Part shown: in pieces, positions 10,921-23,400 of the stretch
Layout: each line of letters begins with the position of its first letter
Position numbering within the stretch: the stretch's first letter is position 1
Origin: Ditylenchus dipsaci
Lineage: Eukaryota; Nematoda; Chromadorea; Rhabditida; Anguinidae
Direction of reading: 5' to 3'
Assembly: GCA_004194705.1 (NCBI GenBank)
Contig: SADC01000070.1
Location: 496,001-560,000, forward strand
DNA: 64,000 nucleotides
The notes under the pieces: model-generated
What the model saw: only the letters and a program-made list of their open reading frames with translations
The model's database searches: none
Told to the model about the DNA's origin: nothing
Position numbers and translations under genes: made by a program

Positions 10921-11410
10921 TAGTAGAAGGCGAATCGCCAACACTAGCATATTTAAAGTCTAGCTAAGCATATTGATTTTACTAGCATTTGTGAAGTCTA
11001 GTAAAAACAAAACGCCAAGCTAGCATTCACAAAAGTTCAATTTCGCGAGAAATGTTTACTAGCATTTGCAAAGTCTAGTTAAAACAAAATGCCACACTAG
11101 CATTTGCAAAAGTTTGTTTTTGTCGTCAATTTTCCACTAGCATTTCTAAAGTCTAGTTAGAGCAAAATGCCACACTAGCATTTGCAAAATTTTGATTTTG
11201 CGGGAGATCTCTACTAGCATTTGCAAAGTCTAGTTCGAAAAAAATGCCGCACTAGCATTTTTAAAAAGTTTATTTTTGCCGTCAATTTCTACTAGCATTT
11301 CTAAATTCTACCATAATGAAAATTTCGAGTAAGCATTTTTAAAACTCTGTTTTCGTGGGTTGAGTTGTACTAGCATTACCTAAACTCTACTAACATTAAA
11401 CTGTCGAACT
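10921..11410. repeat. Left subterminal tandem arm of the hAT element
   Basis: About six units of roughly 75 bp are built on ACTAGCATTTGCAAAGTCTA and AAAATGCCACACTAGCATT. The same units occur inverted at 13790-14190. Unit ends vary while the TAGCATT core is kept. Confidence 0.8.
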
Positions 11411-11749
11411 ACTAACCGATATATATGAGTTCTACTCAATAATTGTCCTTACATCCTGTCTGATCTATGATGATCATGATTCTATACCAAAATGCTCTCA
11501 AAAATTAAATTGTAGATTACAATGTCGAATATCAGATTACACAATGAATAAAACAAATGCACTTCATTGATTTTCCGTTTTTGCAGTCTTCATAATGACC
11601 AAACCTTCCTTACTGACAAAAACAATTTGGTTGATCACATCAATATTCTGTGTAAGGTAGCCCTGCTGTGGTATAGCTTTCTCCATAGTGGTCGATAAAG
11701 TCCAGTCAACTGACTGGTAATTATACATAACAATGGCAAAGAGAAGATA

Positions 11750-11920
11750 CAGTCAACCCTCGATTCAACGACTCCCCGATTTAACGACACTCCCGATTTA
11801 GCGACACCCGAAAATGAGCCCATTTTGTTGGCTTTGACTAAAATTTAGTCAAAGTAAATCCTTGATTTAACGACACCTTAAGTCGGTCCCCAGGGGTGTC
11901 GTTAAATCGAGGGTTGACTG
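11750..11920. mobile_element. Pogo/Tigger-like MITE, TA target
   Basis: Inverted ends CAGTCAACCCTCGATT and AATCGAGGGTTGACTG are flanked by TA on both sides. The interior repeats a CGATTTAACGACAC-type unit. It is nested in the 3' part of the hAT element. Confidence 0.8.
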
Positions 11921-11998
11921 TATATGAATTCATAACACTTTATTTAATTAACCATAAACAAAGGCCTGGATAACAACAAAACGAGCAAATTAGACCAA

Positions 11999-13641
11999 TC
12001 ATAGAGACTCAAAAAGGATTTCCTGGTTGCAGTAGACGATTATCTGGCAGTTCAGTAGCTTCTCATCTGTTTTTGTGCGCACGCCTTTGGTCATAAGTCC
12101 AGCTGATGAGAAGACGCGCTCCACGGGACTTCCGGTACAAGGAACAGCAAACATTGACATGCAATAGCAAATGACCACTTCATTCTCTTAAAAATTATTA
12201 CTGTGGTCTATGAATAAATTATCATGCGAAATAAAGAAAATCTACTTTGCTAGACAGTGCGGCTAAAATAGTGACTGAGTTCAATTCCTTATCAGCAGAG
12301 CGTGGAACAGTCTGTAATTGAGAAACCAACTTGAGGATCACGGCTTTGTTCGCAGAAGCTTCGATGGCCATAGGTGGATCAGTTAGCATCTCGCGGCGAG
12401 CAACGTTCAGAAAAGCAGTAAAAGATTGATCCTCATCTTCTTCTTCCATTTCAGTTTCTGCAGAGGCGTGTACAACTAATGCTGATGAAGTCCGTGTGGG
12501 AACCTGATATCAAATAATAATCGAACCAAAATATATTAACTGACAAAGTACCATTCGCGACAATTGGTCAACTGCTAATGCGTGCTCTATGAGATTCAAA
12601 GTAGCCATTGTGTTGATGTCCATCAATGTTGAAGACAGAAACAGTCCATCGAAACGCACAGAGTTTGCGTTGTACATGTATGCCGAGCACATAATTTTTG
12701 AGCATAAAGTCTGAAACATTGTTCACTGCATGCTGAGAATAAAAAGAAAAATGTTCAGGCTTACCATGATGGTCCACAAGATGCATGGTGACGCAGATAT
12801 AGCTTCGATTTGTCTGGTCTGACCAAACATCCACGGTTAGGCTTGGCTTGTAGGCTCTTTTGTCTTTGATCTACAAGTATTCAAATATATAACGGCTTTA
12901 AATAAATAAGACAAAGACTCTATAGACGTACCACTGCCAGTAAATATTTTTGCACTATTTGTGCCTGCATCTCCAGTTTTCGTTTGTTGGTGTGCAGTGA
13001 CTTAGGCATTCTCCAACTACACCCGAACGTCTGCAACCCTTTGACGAATTCTTGTACGAACGGATGGGACACCACATTAAGACTAAGAGTAGGAAGAGAG
13101 CATTCTGCCATATAGTGCATTCATGTAGCTTATTCCTCTGAATGATAGAGACGAATAATTAAGTGATAAATCAATAGAATTATGAGAAACGCACTCTTTC
13201 GGCAATTTAGCACCCTTCTTTGTTGAGTATGCAATTACCAGAGGCTTGTGGGTGGATTCAAGATGAGAAAGCATCGACGTAGTCTTCGCTAGCATTGTTA
13301 CCGCGCATGTAGGGCACTGCGCTTGCTCGATATCCACTTCGTACTCTTTGTCGTGCTTGTCCCGTTTCTTCATTGGTACCGAGATGATATTAAACCTGAA
13401 GAGCAAGAAAATGGTTCAGGAGAACACTCACATAAAAAGCTCACCATTTCCAAACCGGGTGAAAACATCTATGCTGAGATTGCACGTATTCGCCTTCAGT
13501 CTCCACTTGAGCCACCAGTTCATCATCGATTGGGAAAGCAGCGGGATCGAAAATGGGAACCACCTTTTTTCTCACAGCCTTCTTGATCACTTTGACTACG
13601 CTATTCATCTTGCCACAGCTGTTGGAGCGAAAAGAGAGCAT
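11999..13641 (-). CDS. hAT-family transposase, multi-exon, possibly degenerate
   Basis: It would catalyse cut-and-paste movement of the surrounding element. Recognised pieces in order are: a first exon (13445-13641); a BED-type zinc finger exon (13239-13395) with VWKWFNII at the junction, then CPTCAVTML and SHLESTH; an exon with MAECSLPTLSLNVVSHPF (about 12950-13120); an exon with PSLTVDVWSDQTNRSYICVT (about 12776-12870, the first catalytic Asp block); exons covering 12220-12760; and the hATC dimerisation exon (11999-12190) with VPCTGSPVERVFSSAGLMTK, ending at TGA. The first two exons join cleanly, but the join into the third is out of phase with the acceptors I can see, so either an indel or a missed exon exists. 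Function therefore remains open. Confidence 0.75.
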
Positions 13642-13789
13642 TGTAGAGAAAATCGAAATTTCTGAATATAGAAGAGGTTAGGAACTGTTAAAACTCTAAA
13701 CACTGATAATACAAAAAAGTGAAGATATTTCATTGCTAATAAAGACGTTTCTTTCAAAGCAGATCATATAAAATGCCACTAGAGATTGC

Positions 13790-14190
13790 CCGCAAAAACA
13801 AATTTTCAGAAATGCTAGCTTATCTTTTTCCTTATACTAGACTTCCGAAACGCTAGTAGAGATCTCCCGCAAAATCACACTTTTGCGAATGCTAGCTTGG
13901 CATTTCGATTTTACTAGACTTTAGAAATGCTAGGGGAAAATTGACGGCAAAAATAAAATTTTGTGAATGCTAGTGTGGCATTTTGCTCTAACTAGACTTT
14001 ACAAATGCTAGTAGAAATCGACGGCAAAAACAAACTTTTGTAAATGCTAGCTTGGCGTTTTGTTTTTATCAGACTTCCAAAATGCTAGTAGAAATCATTC
14101 GCAAAACTAGACTTTGTAAATGCTAGCGAGAACAGAACGCCAAACTAGAATAAATAAAGTTAGGGCAAAAACGGCTTACTAGCATTTTCA
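13790..14190. repeat. Right subterminal tandem arm of the hAT element
   Basis: Inverted copies of the left-arm units (AATGCTAGCTTGGCATTT and related), about five units, ending just inside the right terminus. Confidence 0.8.
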
Positions 14191-14230
14191 TTCGGACTTT
14201 TAGAAAAAAATTGCAAACCCTGATTCGGAC

Positions 14231-14460
14231 ACGCTGAAGATGGTTTGATAATAGTAAAATAAAGTTTTGTATGGTATTTTTTGAGTATTGGGAGACATTT
14301 GATTTCACGAAAACTTGATTGCACCAAATCTCAAAAATACCCGAGAAAACAACGTTTCACCATTATCAAACCATCTTCAGCATGTCCGAATTAGTCCAGA
14401 TAACAGGTTTTGGAACCCGAAAAAGTGAAAAAAAGTTTGCTCCAAGTGGACGACCACTTG
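14231..14460. repeat. Hairpin repeat family, interrupted by the hAT element
   Basis: CTGAAGATGGTTTGATAATA and its complement TATCAAACCATCTTCAG flank about 100 bp. Outer blocks read TTCCAAAACCTGTTTT and GGTCGTCCAC-type sequence. Related copies are at 20.22-20.70, 27.13-27.44 and 30.30-30.42 kb. Confidence 0.65.
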
Positions 14461-14760
14461 GTTTGGTTGGTCCAGACTGAAAAATTTGAATTCCCGCAAA
14501 ATTTTTCAAATTTGAAAAAATTTAAATTATTTGAAAAAAAGCTATTTGAAAAAACGATTTAAACTATTTGAAAAGTGTGCACCAAGTCATATGTGGGCCA
14601 TTCATGTGCGGACCACTTCGGTCTGGATGAGTTCCCTTAACCCCGTTAATGGATATCCACCTGACCAAAAGGTATCCATTTCGGGTTTTGGGTCTGGGCA
14701 GGTAAAATTGTGATTTTGGTATTATCAAACCTTATTCACGTCACTACTTTACATTTGATA

Positions 14761-15181
14761 GGGGGGGGCGGAACATCCTATACGCATCGCCTTAGGTCAC
14801 AGGTTCGACTACCGCTGGCTGTGAACCATATTTTTTTCTCCTTTTATTTACAAGTCTAGTGTCAAAATGATCATCACACTCTTGGCTATCCAATAAGACT
14901 ATCAGCACAGGCTTTTACACCTACCAGAGCTTGTAACCAGGCTAGAATAGGCCAAATTTCCGAAAATCGATGATTTTCGGGTTTTTCTATGACTGGTTTC
15001 ACTGAAAATTTCTGACTTTTTTTTACAAGTCACAAGTTTCATACACCAAAATGTAGCCAAGACTCTAGGCTTTCATTTGAGCTATCAAACAGAGAAAAAT
15101 TTAGTATAAAATTGGAGCTAGAACTCTAAAAACATCCACCTGTGTCCTTATAGGCGATGCGTATAGCAAGTTCCCCCCCCC
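14761..15181. mobile_element. Element with G/C-run ends and a tRNA-like box B
   Basis: Inverted ends consist of a G run plus GGAAC...TATACGCATCGCCT and the complement AGGCGATGCGTATA plus a C run. Inside the left end is GTCACAGGTTCGACTACCGC, a pol III box B-like sequence as in tRNA genes, with no complete cloverleaf. A related copy lies at 41.05-41.56 kb. This may be a tRNA-derived non-autonomous element. Confidence 0.55.
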
Positions 15182-15189
15182 TTTAATAG

Positions 15190-15725
15190 TCAATAGCCAG
15201 CAACTGCTCTCTCGACGATGATGGTTGACTTAGCTTCCCTCTCTGACATCTATGACTTGAGTCCTCTTCTGGCTGGCACGGCACCACGCTCGCAGTCAAA
15301 CTGCGGAACGGATGCTGTAACCATAGGAAGTCGCCTGATCCATTGTATCAATCGAATAATTGACCGAACACATTAGGCAGTGGTTGGATCGCCGAACGCG
15401 AAAACTGGGCATTAACTGACATCCGCAAGACAAGCTCTGAGAAGGAGATGGACTCTGGTCCTAAGAAGAAGCTCTAAGAATTTTTTTTAAAGATCTCATT
15501 GTAATTTGACCCAAGAAACGTCTGGTTGGTCTCCGTCCTTGATCTGAATGGCCTGATGCCATAATCGAATGCTTCTTTGCATTTGTAATTTTCACTTGGG
15601 GAAGCCTTTAGGTCACAACCTCGACCTTACTCCCAAATTCCATAACTACTTGTGTACAACTTTATTAACAAGTTACGAAACAATTTGATGGAGAATAAAC
15701 CATATTTTGCTGATTCTCAAATTCT
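15190..15725. other. Non-coding region downstream of the acetyltransferase gene
   Basis: No repeat partner or reading frame was recognised. It is more even in composition than its surroundings. The 3' end of the neighbouring minus-strand gene falls here; an AATAAA-like signal in that direction was not clearly identified. Confidence 0.4.
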
Positions 15726-18091
<2,366 letters not shown>

Positions 18092-18294
18092 TTTATTGAG
18101 TTATAGACTTATATAATGCCCATGAATCAAAGATTTCTACTTCCCTCCGTAATAAAATAAGGCAACTTTGATCGTAATAAAAAGAATACCTGTTCTCTTG
18201 ATTTTTTACAGCAAATGTCTGTTTTTATTCCACTTCTCCTTCGCCTGATTTTTATAAATTCAAGCTAAGACCTCTGGTAATGTCCAATGTTTAC

Positions 18295-18457
18295 CAGTGA
18301 TGGGTCCGCCCCGCCCGGGGCGCCCCGAATGCGCTCCGCACCGCCCCGCCCCAGTGTGTGGAGCGGGGCTGGGGTGGTGGCCTGGTTAGCCTCGGGGAGT
18401 GGGGCAGTGCCGGGGCGCCAATAAAAATAGTCCGGGGCATCACTATTACCATCACTG
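18295..18457. mobile_element. GC-rich hAT-type MITE
   Basis: Ends CAGTGATGG and CCATCACTG are flanked by ATGTTTAC (18287-18294) and ATGTTTGC (18458-18465), an 8-bp duplication with one mismatch. The 163-bp interior is extremely GC-rich (CCGCCCCGCCC, GGGGCGG), in strong contrast to the AT-rich surroundings. Confidence 0.75.
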
Positions 18458-19133
18458 ATGTTTGCGTGAAAAAACTATGGTAAAACTCCGTGACCCTTTC
18501 GGGAATCTTTAAGGTTTGCATAGTCGGACCGAATCTTTTACCATTAAAAATTTAATATCAAAGCTTTATTTACCTGAATATCATCTGAAGCTGTTTTCAA
18601 AAATGATGTTCGATCTCTTTTTACAGGCTTCATAATAAGAAAATCTGAAAAGATTAATTATTTAATTAATATGCACTGTCGACTCCCGACGCATCGTGAA
18701 ACAGAGATAACACTACGTTCACGCTAACACTACGTCCGCACCGCATCTGCATGCGGGTGCAGAATCCTGTTTACAATGAAACTTCAAAGTGTCAAAAAAT
18801 TCTTTAAACGTACATATACCGTATTTCCTCTAATAGAAGCCCGGGGCTTCTATTTTTGGATCCCCGAAAATCGATAAATTTTGAGGTCGATTTAAGAATT
18901 TTGGTTGCTAAACCACATATTAAAATGTGGAATCGGTAGAGCTCCTGGGAGTTAAGAAAACGCAAAAAGAAGCTTTGCAAAATATTGACTCTGTACTGAA
19001 ATACGGGCGACGGCGAATTCATCCTCAACCAATTCATCCTCTAGCGAATTCATCCTCCGGTGAATTCATCCTCGGTGAATTCATCCTCCTTTTTGTCTTG
19101 ACAGGAAATATAGTTGTTATAATTTTTAAACTT

Positions 19134-19986
19134 ACACGGGAAAGGCACGACCTGGGTGTGGCCTATTAAAAAACGTTATATACCAAAATGTAGCCCTAAT
19201 TGAGCTAGTTAAGGAACCGTTCGCAGAATCTGCTATGGATCAATCTACGCTGAGAAATAATCTTTTTAAAATTACAAAAAAATTGTGTTGACATATAAGT
19301 CAAGAACAACCCTTTTCAAACATGTGAGTTGGTGGCCGAGTGGATGAGTGTGCGGCGCCGAACCTATTTCTTTTTTTTCGGGAAAGGTTCGACTCCAGTC
19401 GCGTGCACGTCTTTTTTTATTTTCGGTTTTTTTAAAGCTTCACTTTCCTACACAAAATGACACGGGGAGAACAATAAAAATATTTTTAACGTCGTCGGAT
19501 TTGTAATACACATTGTGAACGGTATATATTTCATTTACGAACAACGAACAATTAATGACAATGATTATACCGTATATATATAATATATATAATATACCGT
19601 TCACAATGTGTATTACAAATCCGACGACGTTAAAAATATTTTTATTGTTCTCCCCGTGTCATTTTGTGTAGGAAAGTGAAGCTTTAAAAAAACCGAAAAT
19701 AAAAAAAGACGTGCACGCGACTGGAGTCGAACCTTTCCCGAAAAAAAAGAAATAGGTTCGGCGCCGCACCACTCATCCACTCGGCCACCAACTCACATGT
19801 TTGAAAAGGGTTGTTCTTGACTTATATGTCAACACAATTTTTTGTAATTTTAAAAAGATTATTTCTCAGCGTAGATTGATCCATAGCAGATTCTGCGAAC
19901 GGTTCCTTAACTAGCTCAATTAGGGCTACATTTTCGTATATAACGTTTTTTAATAGGCCACACCCGGGTCGTGCCTTTCCCGTGTT
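19134..19986. repeat. Long palindrome with tRNA-like sequence in both arms
   Basis: Arms of about 390 bp, starting ACACGGGAAAGGCACGACC, are nearly identical and inverted around an AT-rich centre near 19565. Each arm has GGTGGCCGAGTGGATGAG (box A of Ser/Leu-type tRNA) and AAAGGTTCGACTCCAGT (box B), separated by an insert with a T run. The ends of the tRNA-like piece do not form a proper acceptor stem, so a functional tRNA is unlikely. Confidence 0.7.
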
Positions 19987-20460
19987 AGGTGAAAGGGTTT
20001 TGTTCACCCCAAATGGTCCCAAACCATCCGAAGCCACCCCAAACCACTCAAACCACCTTAAACACCCGAATGGTCTCAAACCATCCAAAACCAACTCAAA
20101 CCTCTTAAAACAACCTCAAACCAGCTAAAAGTGAATTTAACGCCATAAAATGGCTCTGAATCACACAAGTGCGGCCTTGATCACTAAAAACCCAATTTTA
20201 GCATACCAAAAATTTTATGCTGAAGATTGTTTGATAATACTAAATAATACAAACCACTCAATTTACGAACATTTACCAAGCCGAACCAAGTGGTCGTCAC
20301 TTGGATGAATTTTTTTACGTTTTCGCGTCCCGAAACATTTTTTTTTCACTAGCAACCTCTACATCACCCTGAGAATCCATGCACCAAACCAAGTGGTCGA
20401 CCACTTGGATCAAAAAATTTTTACGTTTTCGGGTTCCAAATTAATTTTTTTGCGCTAATT

Positions 20461-20770
20461 CGAGCATGCTGAAGATGGTTTGACAGTGGTAAAATTACAT
20501 TTTATGAATAAATTTTTGAGTTATTGGTAATTCTTGATTTATCAAAATCAATCGTTAGCGATAAATCGAAAATTTCTTGATAAAACGTGATTTTACCACT
20601 GTCAAACCATCTTCAGCATGCTCGAATTAGTGCAGAATTTTTTTTGGAACTCTAAAAAGTAAAAAAAAATTTGATCCAAGTGGTCGACCACCTGGTTTAC
20701 GACCACTTGGTATAAATTGGGGAGGGGTTGCTGTCACCGAGGTTACTAGTTCGAGTCCCACTAAGTGTAA
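20461..20770. repeat. Hairpin repeat plus tRNA-like box B
   Basis: CGAGCATGCTGAAGATGGTT pairs with its complement at 20605-20624. Further on, GAGGTTACTAGTTCGAGTCC (20731-20757 region) is a box B-like sequence. Both belong to families seen elsewhere in the window. Confidence 0.55.
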
Positions 20771-21159
20771 ACTTTTTCTGCTTCCATTTTTAGGCTATCC
20801 AGTGGACACCCACCTGACTAGGAGTTATATACCCAGGAATTTTGGTTAGGGTGGTCAATTCTTGGGCCCTTGTTTAGTCCCGACATCAATAAGGGTGCTC
20901 TCTGAGGGTGCCCCACAAAATGAGGGTGCTCTCTTAATATATAAAAATCAAGTCTTTAAACATATTCTGCCCAGGACAAAAAGGAGGATGAATTCACCGA
21001 GGATGAATTCGTTAGAGGATGAATTCACCGGAGGATGAATTCACCGAGGATGAATTGGTTGAGGATGAATTCACCTAGAGCCCTGAAATACAGACCCTCA
21101 AAGTTGAGAGGGGCTTATATTAGGAAGGGGGCTTATATTAGAGGAAATACGGTACACCT

Positions 21160-22140
21160 GTTTTATATTGTCCGCCGCCATTCAAAATTTTTCGCCCAAT
21201 CATTGAACTTTTGTACGGATTTTTTAGTTTGGTTACTTACAAAAGGACGATCGGAGTTCTTGTCAATAATTGTTTTAACCCACTTTTTGACAACGTATCC
21301 AGCTGATTTTTTTCAGGATAAGTTCCTCTCGGCTATTTCTATTGATCCTGTAAAAAATCAGCTCGATACATTGTCAAAAAGTGGGTTAAAACAATTATTG
21401 ACGAAAACTCCGACTGTTGAATAATCCACTGTTGAATTATCCGGTTTTTGAATAATCCGACTGTGGGAAATTACTCTGTTGAATTATCCGCTTTTTGAAT
21501 TTTCCGTCTGTTGAATAAACCCGCTTTTTTTTTTGATCAACAGTACTTCTCGGAATCATGTCTAAGGTAAGTGAGTGCGCGCAAAAAAATATTTTTGGCT
21601 AAATTGAACCTAGGGTGCATTTTTAATTAAGAGTCTTGCTCGGGATTGACTCTGGATGCATGAAAAATTAACGCATACCAGAGTTTCTTTATGCGGTAGG
21701 CCCCAGTTAACAAAATCACAAAACTATGTTCAAACTCCATATTTGGGGTATCCAGGTACCTTTTTAGGTTGTATTACCTTAGGGGACCAAGGCAAAAAGT
21801 CGAAATATTGTTCCGACCCGGGATTTTACTTGGTCCCGGATTCCCGTCCCGTAGTAAATTTTTTGGTCATCCCATCCCGGTATCTCGTCCCGGAATTTTT
21901 TCCACAATTTTTGTCCTATCCCGTTTCGGAATACAGTCGACTCTCGATAAACCGCCACCCCAAAAGTTCGTTCCCGCCTTGGGTCCGACACTTTTTTTAC
22001 CTCGATTTTTGAAATATTTTGCCGAACCTGATTCGTCAGTCTAATCCGAAAAATCGTACAGATTCTGATTTTACCGGTCGGTTTTCGGAATGGTAACACT
22101 TTTGCCGAAGAGACCCGCGCCTCTCGATAAACCGCCACCC
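21160..22140. other. Mixed repeat debris, no gene
   Basis: Contains a short inverted pair around AAACCCACTTTTTGACAA-type sequence (21275-21300 and 21375-21400), a degenerate splice-donor hairpin repeat (listed separately) and a pogo-like end (CAGTCGACTCTCGATAAACC at 21934) whose partner is not seen. An array of CCCGTCCCG-like pieces lies at 21815-21910. Confidence 0.45.
21545..21740 (+). repeat. Splice-donor hairpin repeat, copy 2 (first hairpin lost)
   Basis: ATGTCTAAGGTAAGTGAGTG (21557 region) is kept, but the 3' arm of the first hairpin is replaced by unrelated A-rich sequence. The second hairpin (CTCTGGATGCA...TGCATACCAGAG-like) and GGTAGGCCCCAG follow. Confidence 0.6.
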
Positions 22141-22144
22141 TATT

Positions 22145-22690
22145 TTCAGAAACTCTGGTGAGAAGATTGCAGACGTCATGTCGAGGATGTCCAACATTGG
22201 TGGATGCGCGCATTGCTTGGCTGAGTCTTTCTTTTCTATCCTTTAGTGTCTATTTTCAGCATCTTCTATTTTTGCTTTTAGGTTTGCTAGCCAGGTAAAT
22301 TTTGATTTTTTTTTTACAATTTACGTTTGACGAGTTCGTCAGTGCATGTACCCTAAAGTCTATTTTTTTTGTCTCTGTGTCAACTATGGAGTTTGTCGGA
22401 ATGTACATGGTGTCGCTCACTATGCGCCTACGTGCTCCATACCCGTGACAGTATGGATAGGCCTTGATAACGTAACTGTTGGAGCACGTTAATTTCAAGA
22501 GGCTGTCTAGCGAGAATTGTCTATTCTGATATGAACTTTACTTATTTTCAGGTCTTCTCGTGAATTTGCAAGTGGTTAGGGCTCAACAAAAGCCAAAGCA
22601 ATGCGCGCATTCACCAATGTTGGACATCCTCGACATGACGCCTGCAATCTTCTCACCAGAGTTTGTGACATCCACCTGAAAAAAGAAAAT
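22145..22690. repeat. Inverted duplication of an exon-like segment
   Basis: The segment AACTCTGGTGAGAAGATTGC...ATTGGTG..TGCGCGCATTGCT is present at about 22151-22220 and inverted at 22585-22660. Each copy follows a TTTTCAG-like acceptor. The minus copy reads VDVTNSGEKIAGVMSRMSNI then a CAHC pair and a stop. Between them a minus-strand frame (22256-22498) is open. No family was recognised. Confidence 0.45.
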
Positions 22691-22797
22691 AAGTAGGCAT
22701 AAGTGTGAATATGAGATGTTTATAACCATTACTAGCCTGAAAGAACCAAAAAATCCGGTCAAGGACCCTTGGATCGGTGGACGTAAGTACCAACAAT

Positions 22798-22990
22798 ATT
22801 TGCGGCAGAATAAAATTTGTGACAAAAAAGTGATAATTTGACGCATAAAAATGAAAATTTGCGGCAGAAAGAAGTATATTTGCGGCAGAAGCAAGTTCGC
22901 GGCAAAAAAGTTTATATTTGCGGCAAAAGCAGATTTGTGGCGAAAAAAGTATATTTGTGGCACGAAAGTGTATACTTGTGGATTAATCTT
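22798..22990 (+). repeat. Degenerate minisatellite
   Basis: About eight units of 15-25 bp are based on TATTTGCGGCAGAAAA. By analogy with the other minisatellite-ended elements this may be one arm of an element whose other arm is missing. Confidence 0.6.
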
Positions 22991-23004
22991 TTTGTGAAAA
23001 TTCG

Positions 23005-23145
23005 ATTGGGCGGATCAGAATTCCAGTCCGACGGGCTTAATCGCTCAGAAATCCAGGTTTTTGATGGTTTCGAAAGGTTCAGGGTGAAATTCTAAGCGAT
23101 TGAGCCATCAGACTGGAATTCTGATCCGCCCAATCGAACTTTCGC
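23005..23145. repeat. Foldback hairpin
   Basis: GGGCGGATCAGAATTCCAGT at the left pairs with ACTGGAATTCTGATCCGCCC at the right around a 45-bp loop. A neighbouring block at 23160-23250 belongs to the family also at 919-1000, 5133-5215, 24.0 and 26.0 kb. Confidence 0.65.
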
Positions 23146-23252
23146 AAAAAGTTCACTCCCCCCAGATCGACCCTAAAAACCTTTTTTAAGGGGCTTCTGG
23201 CCATTCCGGGGTGGTATTCTGACCGATCCAAGTCATTTTCAGACTAAGAATT

Positions 23253-23400
23253 TGGACCCTGCATTTTGATTAAGAGTCTTGCTCGGAATTATGTCTAAGG
23301 TAAGTGAGTGAGCGCATCTCTAACCAACCGAGCCCCCTGCGCCCCCTTCGAGGGCTTGGTAGCTTGGGGTTGAGATGCGCACACCCACACAAAATGTTAA
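23253..23400 (+). repeat. Splice-donor hairpin repeat, copy 3 (5' half)
   Basis: GAGTCTTGCTCGGAATTATG then TCTAAGGTAAGTGAGTG and the first hairpin with arms CATCTCTAACCAACC and GGGTTGAGATGCGC. The sequence after CACCCACA diverges, so the 3' arm base and the second hairpin are missing. Confidence 0.6.

Larger units (their letters stand above)
10886..14222 (-). mobile_element. Full-length hAT element with 8-bp TSD
   Basis: The ends are CAGGGTTTGCAA at both sides (right end reverse complemented), flanked by ATTCGGAC at 10878-10885 and 14223-14230. These are textbook hAT features. Subterminal arms of tandem about 75-bp units surround a multi-exon hAT transposase gene on the minus strand. The element interrupts an older hairpin repeat whose two halves continue at 10800-10885 and 14231-14460. 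A pogo-like MITE sits in its 3' non-coding part. Confidence 0.9.
19005..21083. mobile_element. Merlin-like element with minisatellite ends, 8-bp TSD
   Basis: The ends start GGGC and carry arrays of a GAATTCATCCTC unit (19015-19092) and GAGGATGAATTC (20990-21072). The duplication TGAAATAC is at 18997-19004 and 21084-21091. Inside are an 850-bp palindrome, hairpin repeats and a tRNA-like segment; no transposase was found. Confidence 0.8.
18817..21154. mobile_element. TACCGTATTT MITE split by a 2.1 kb insertion
   Basis: The left end TACCGTATTTCCTCTAATAG is at 18817 and its complement ends at 21154. The interior reads continuously across the 19005-21083 insertion when one copy of TGAAATAC is removed, giving the segment also seen at about 7230-7330. 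Confidence 0.75.

Noticed and set aside
19325..19410. A Ser/Leu-type tRNA gene
   Set aside because: Boxes A and B are good, but the acceptor stem does not pair and a T-rich insert breaks the anticodon arm; both arms of the palindrome carry the same defect.
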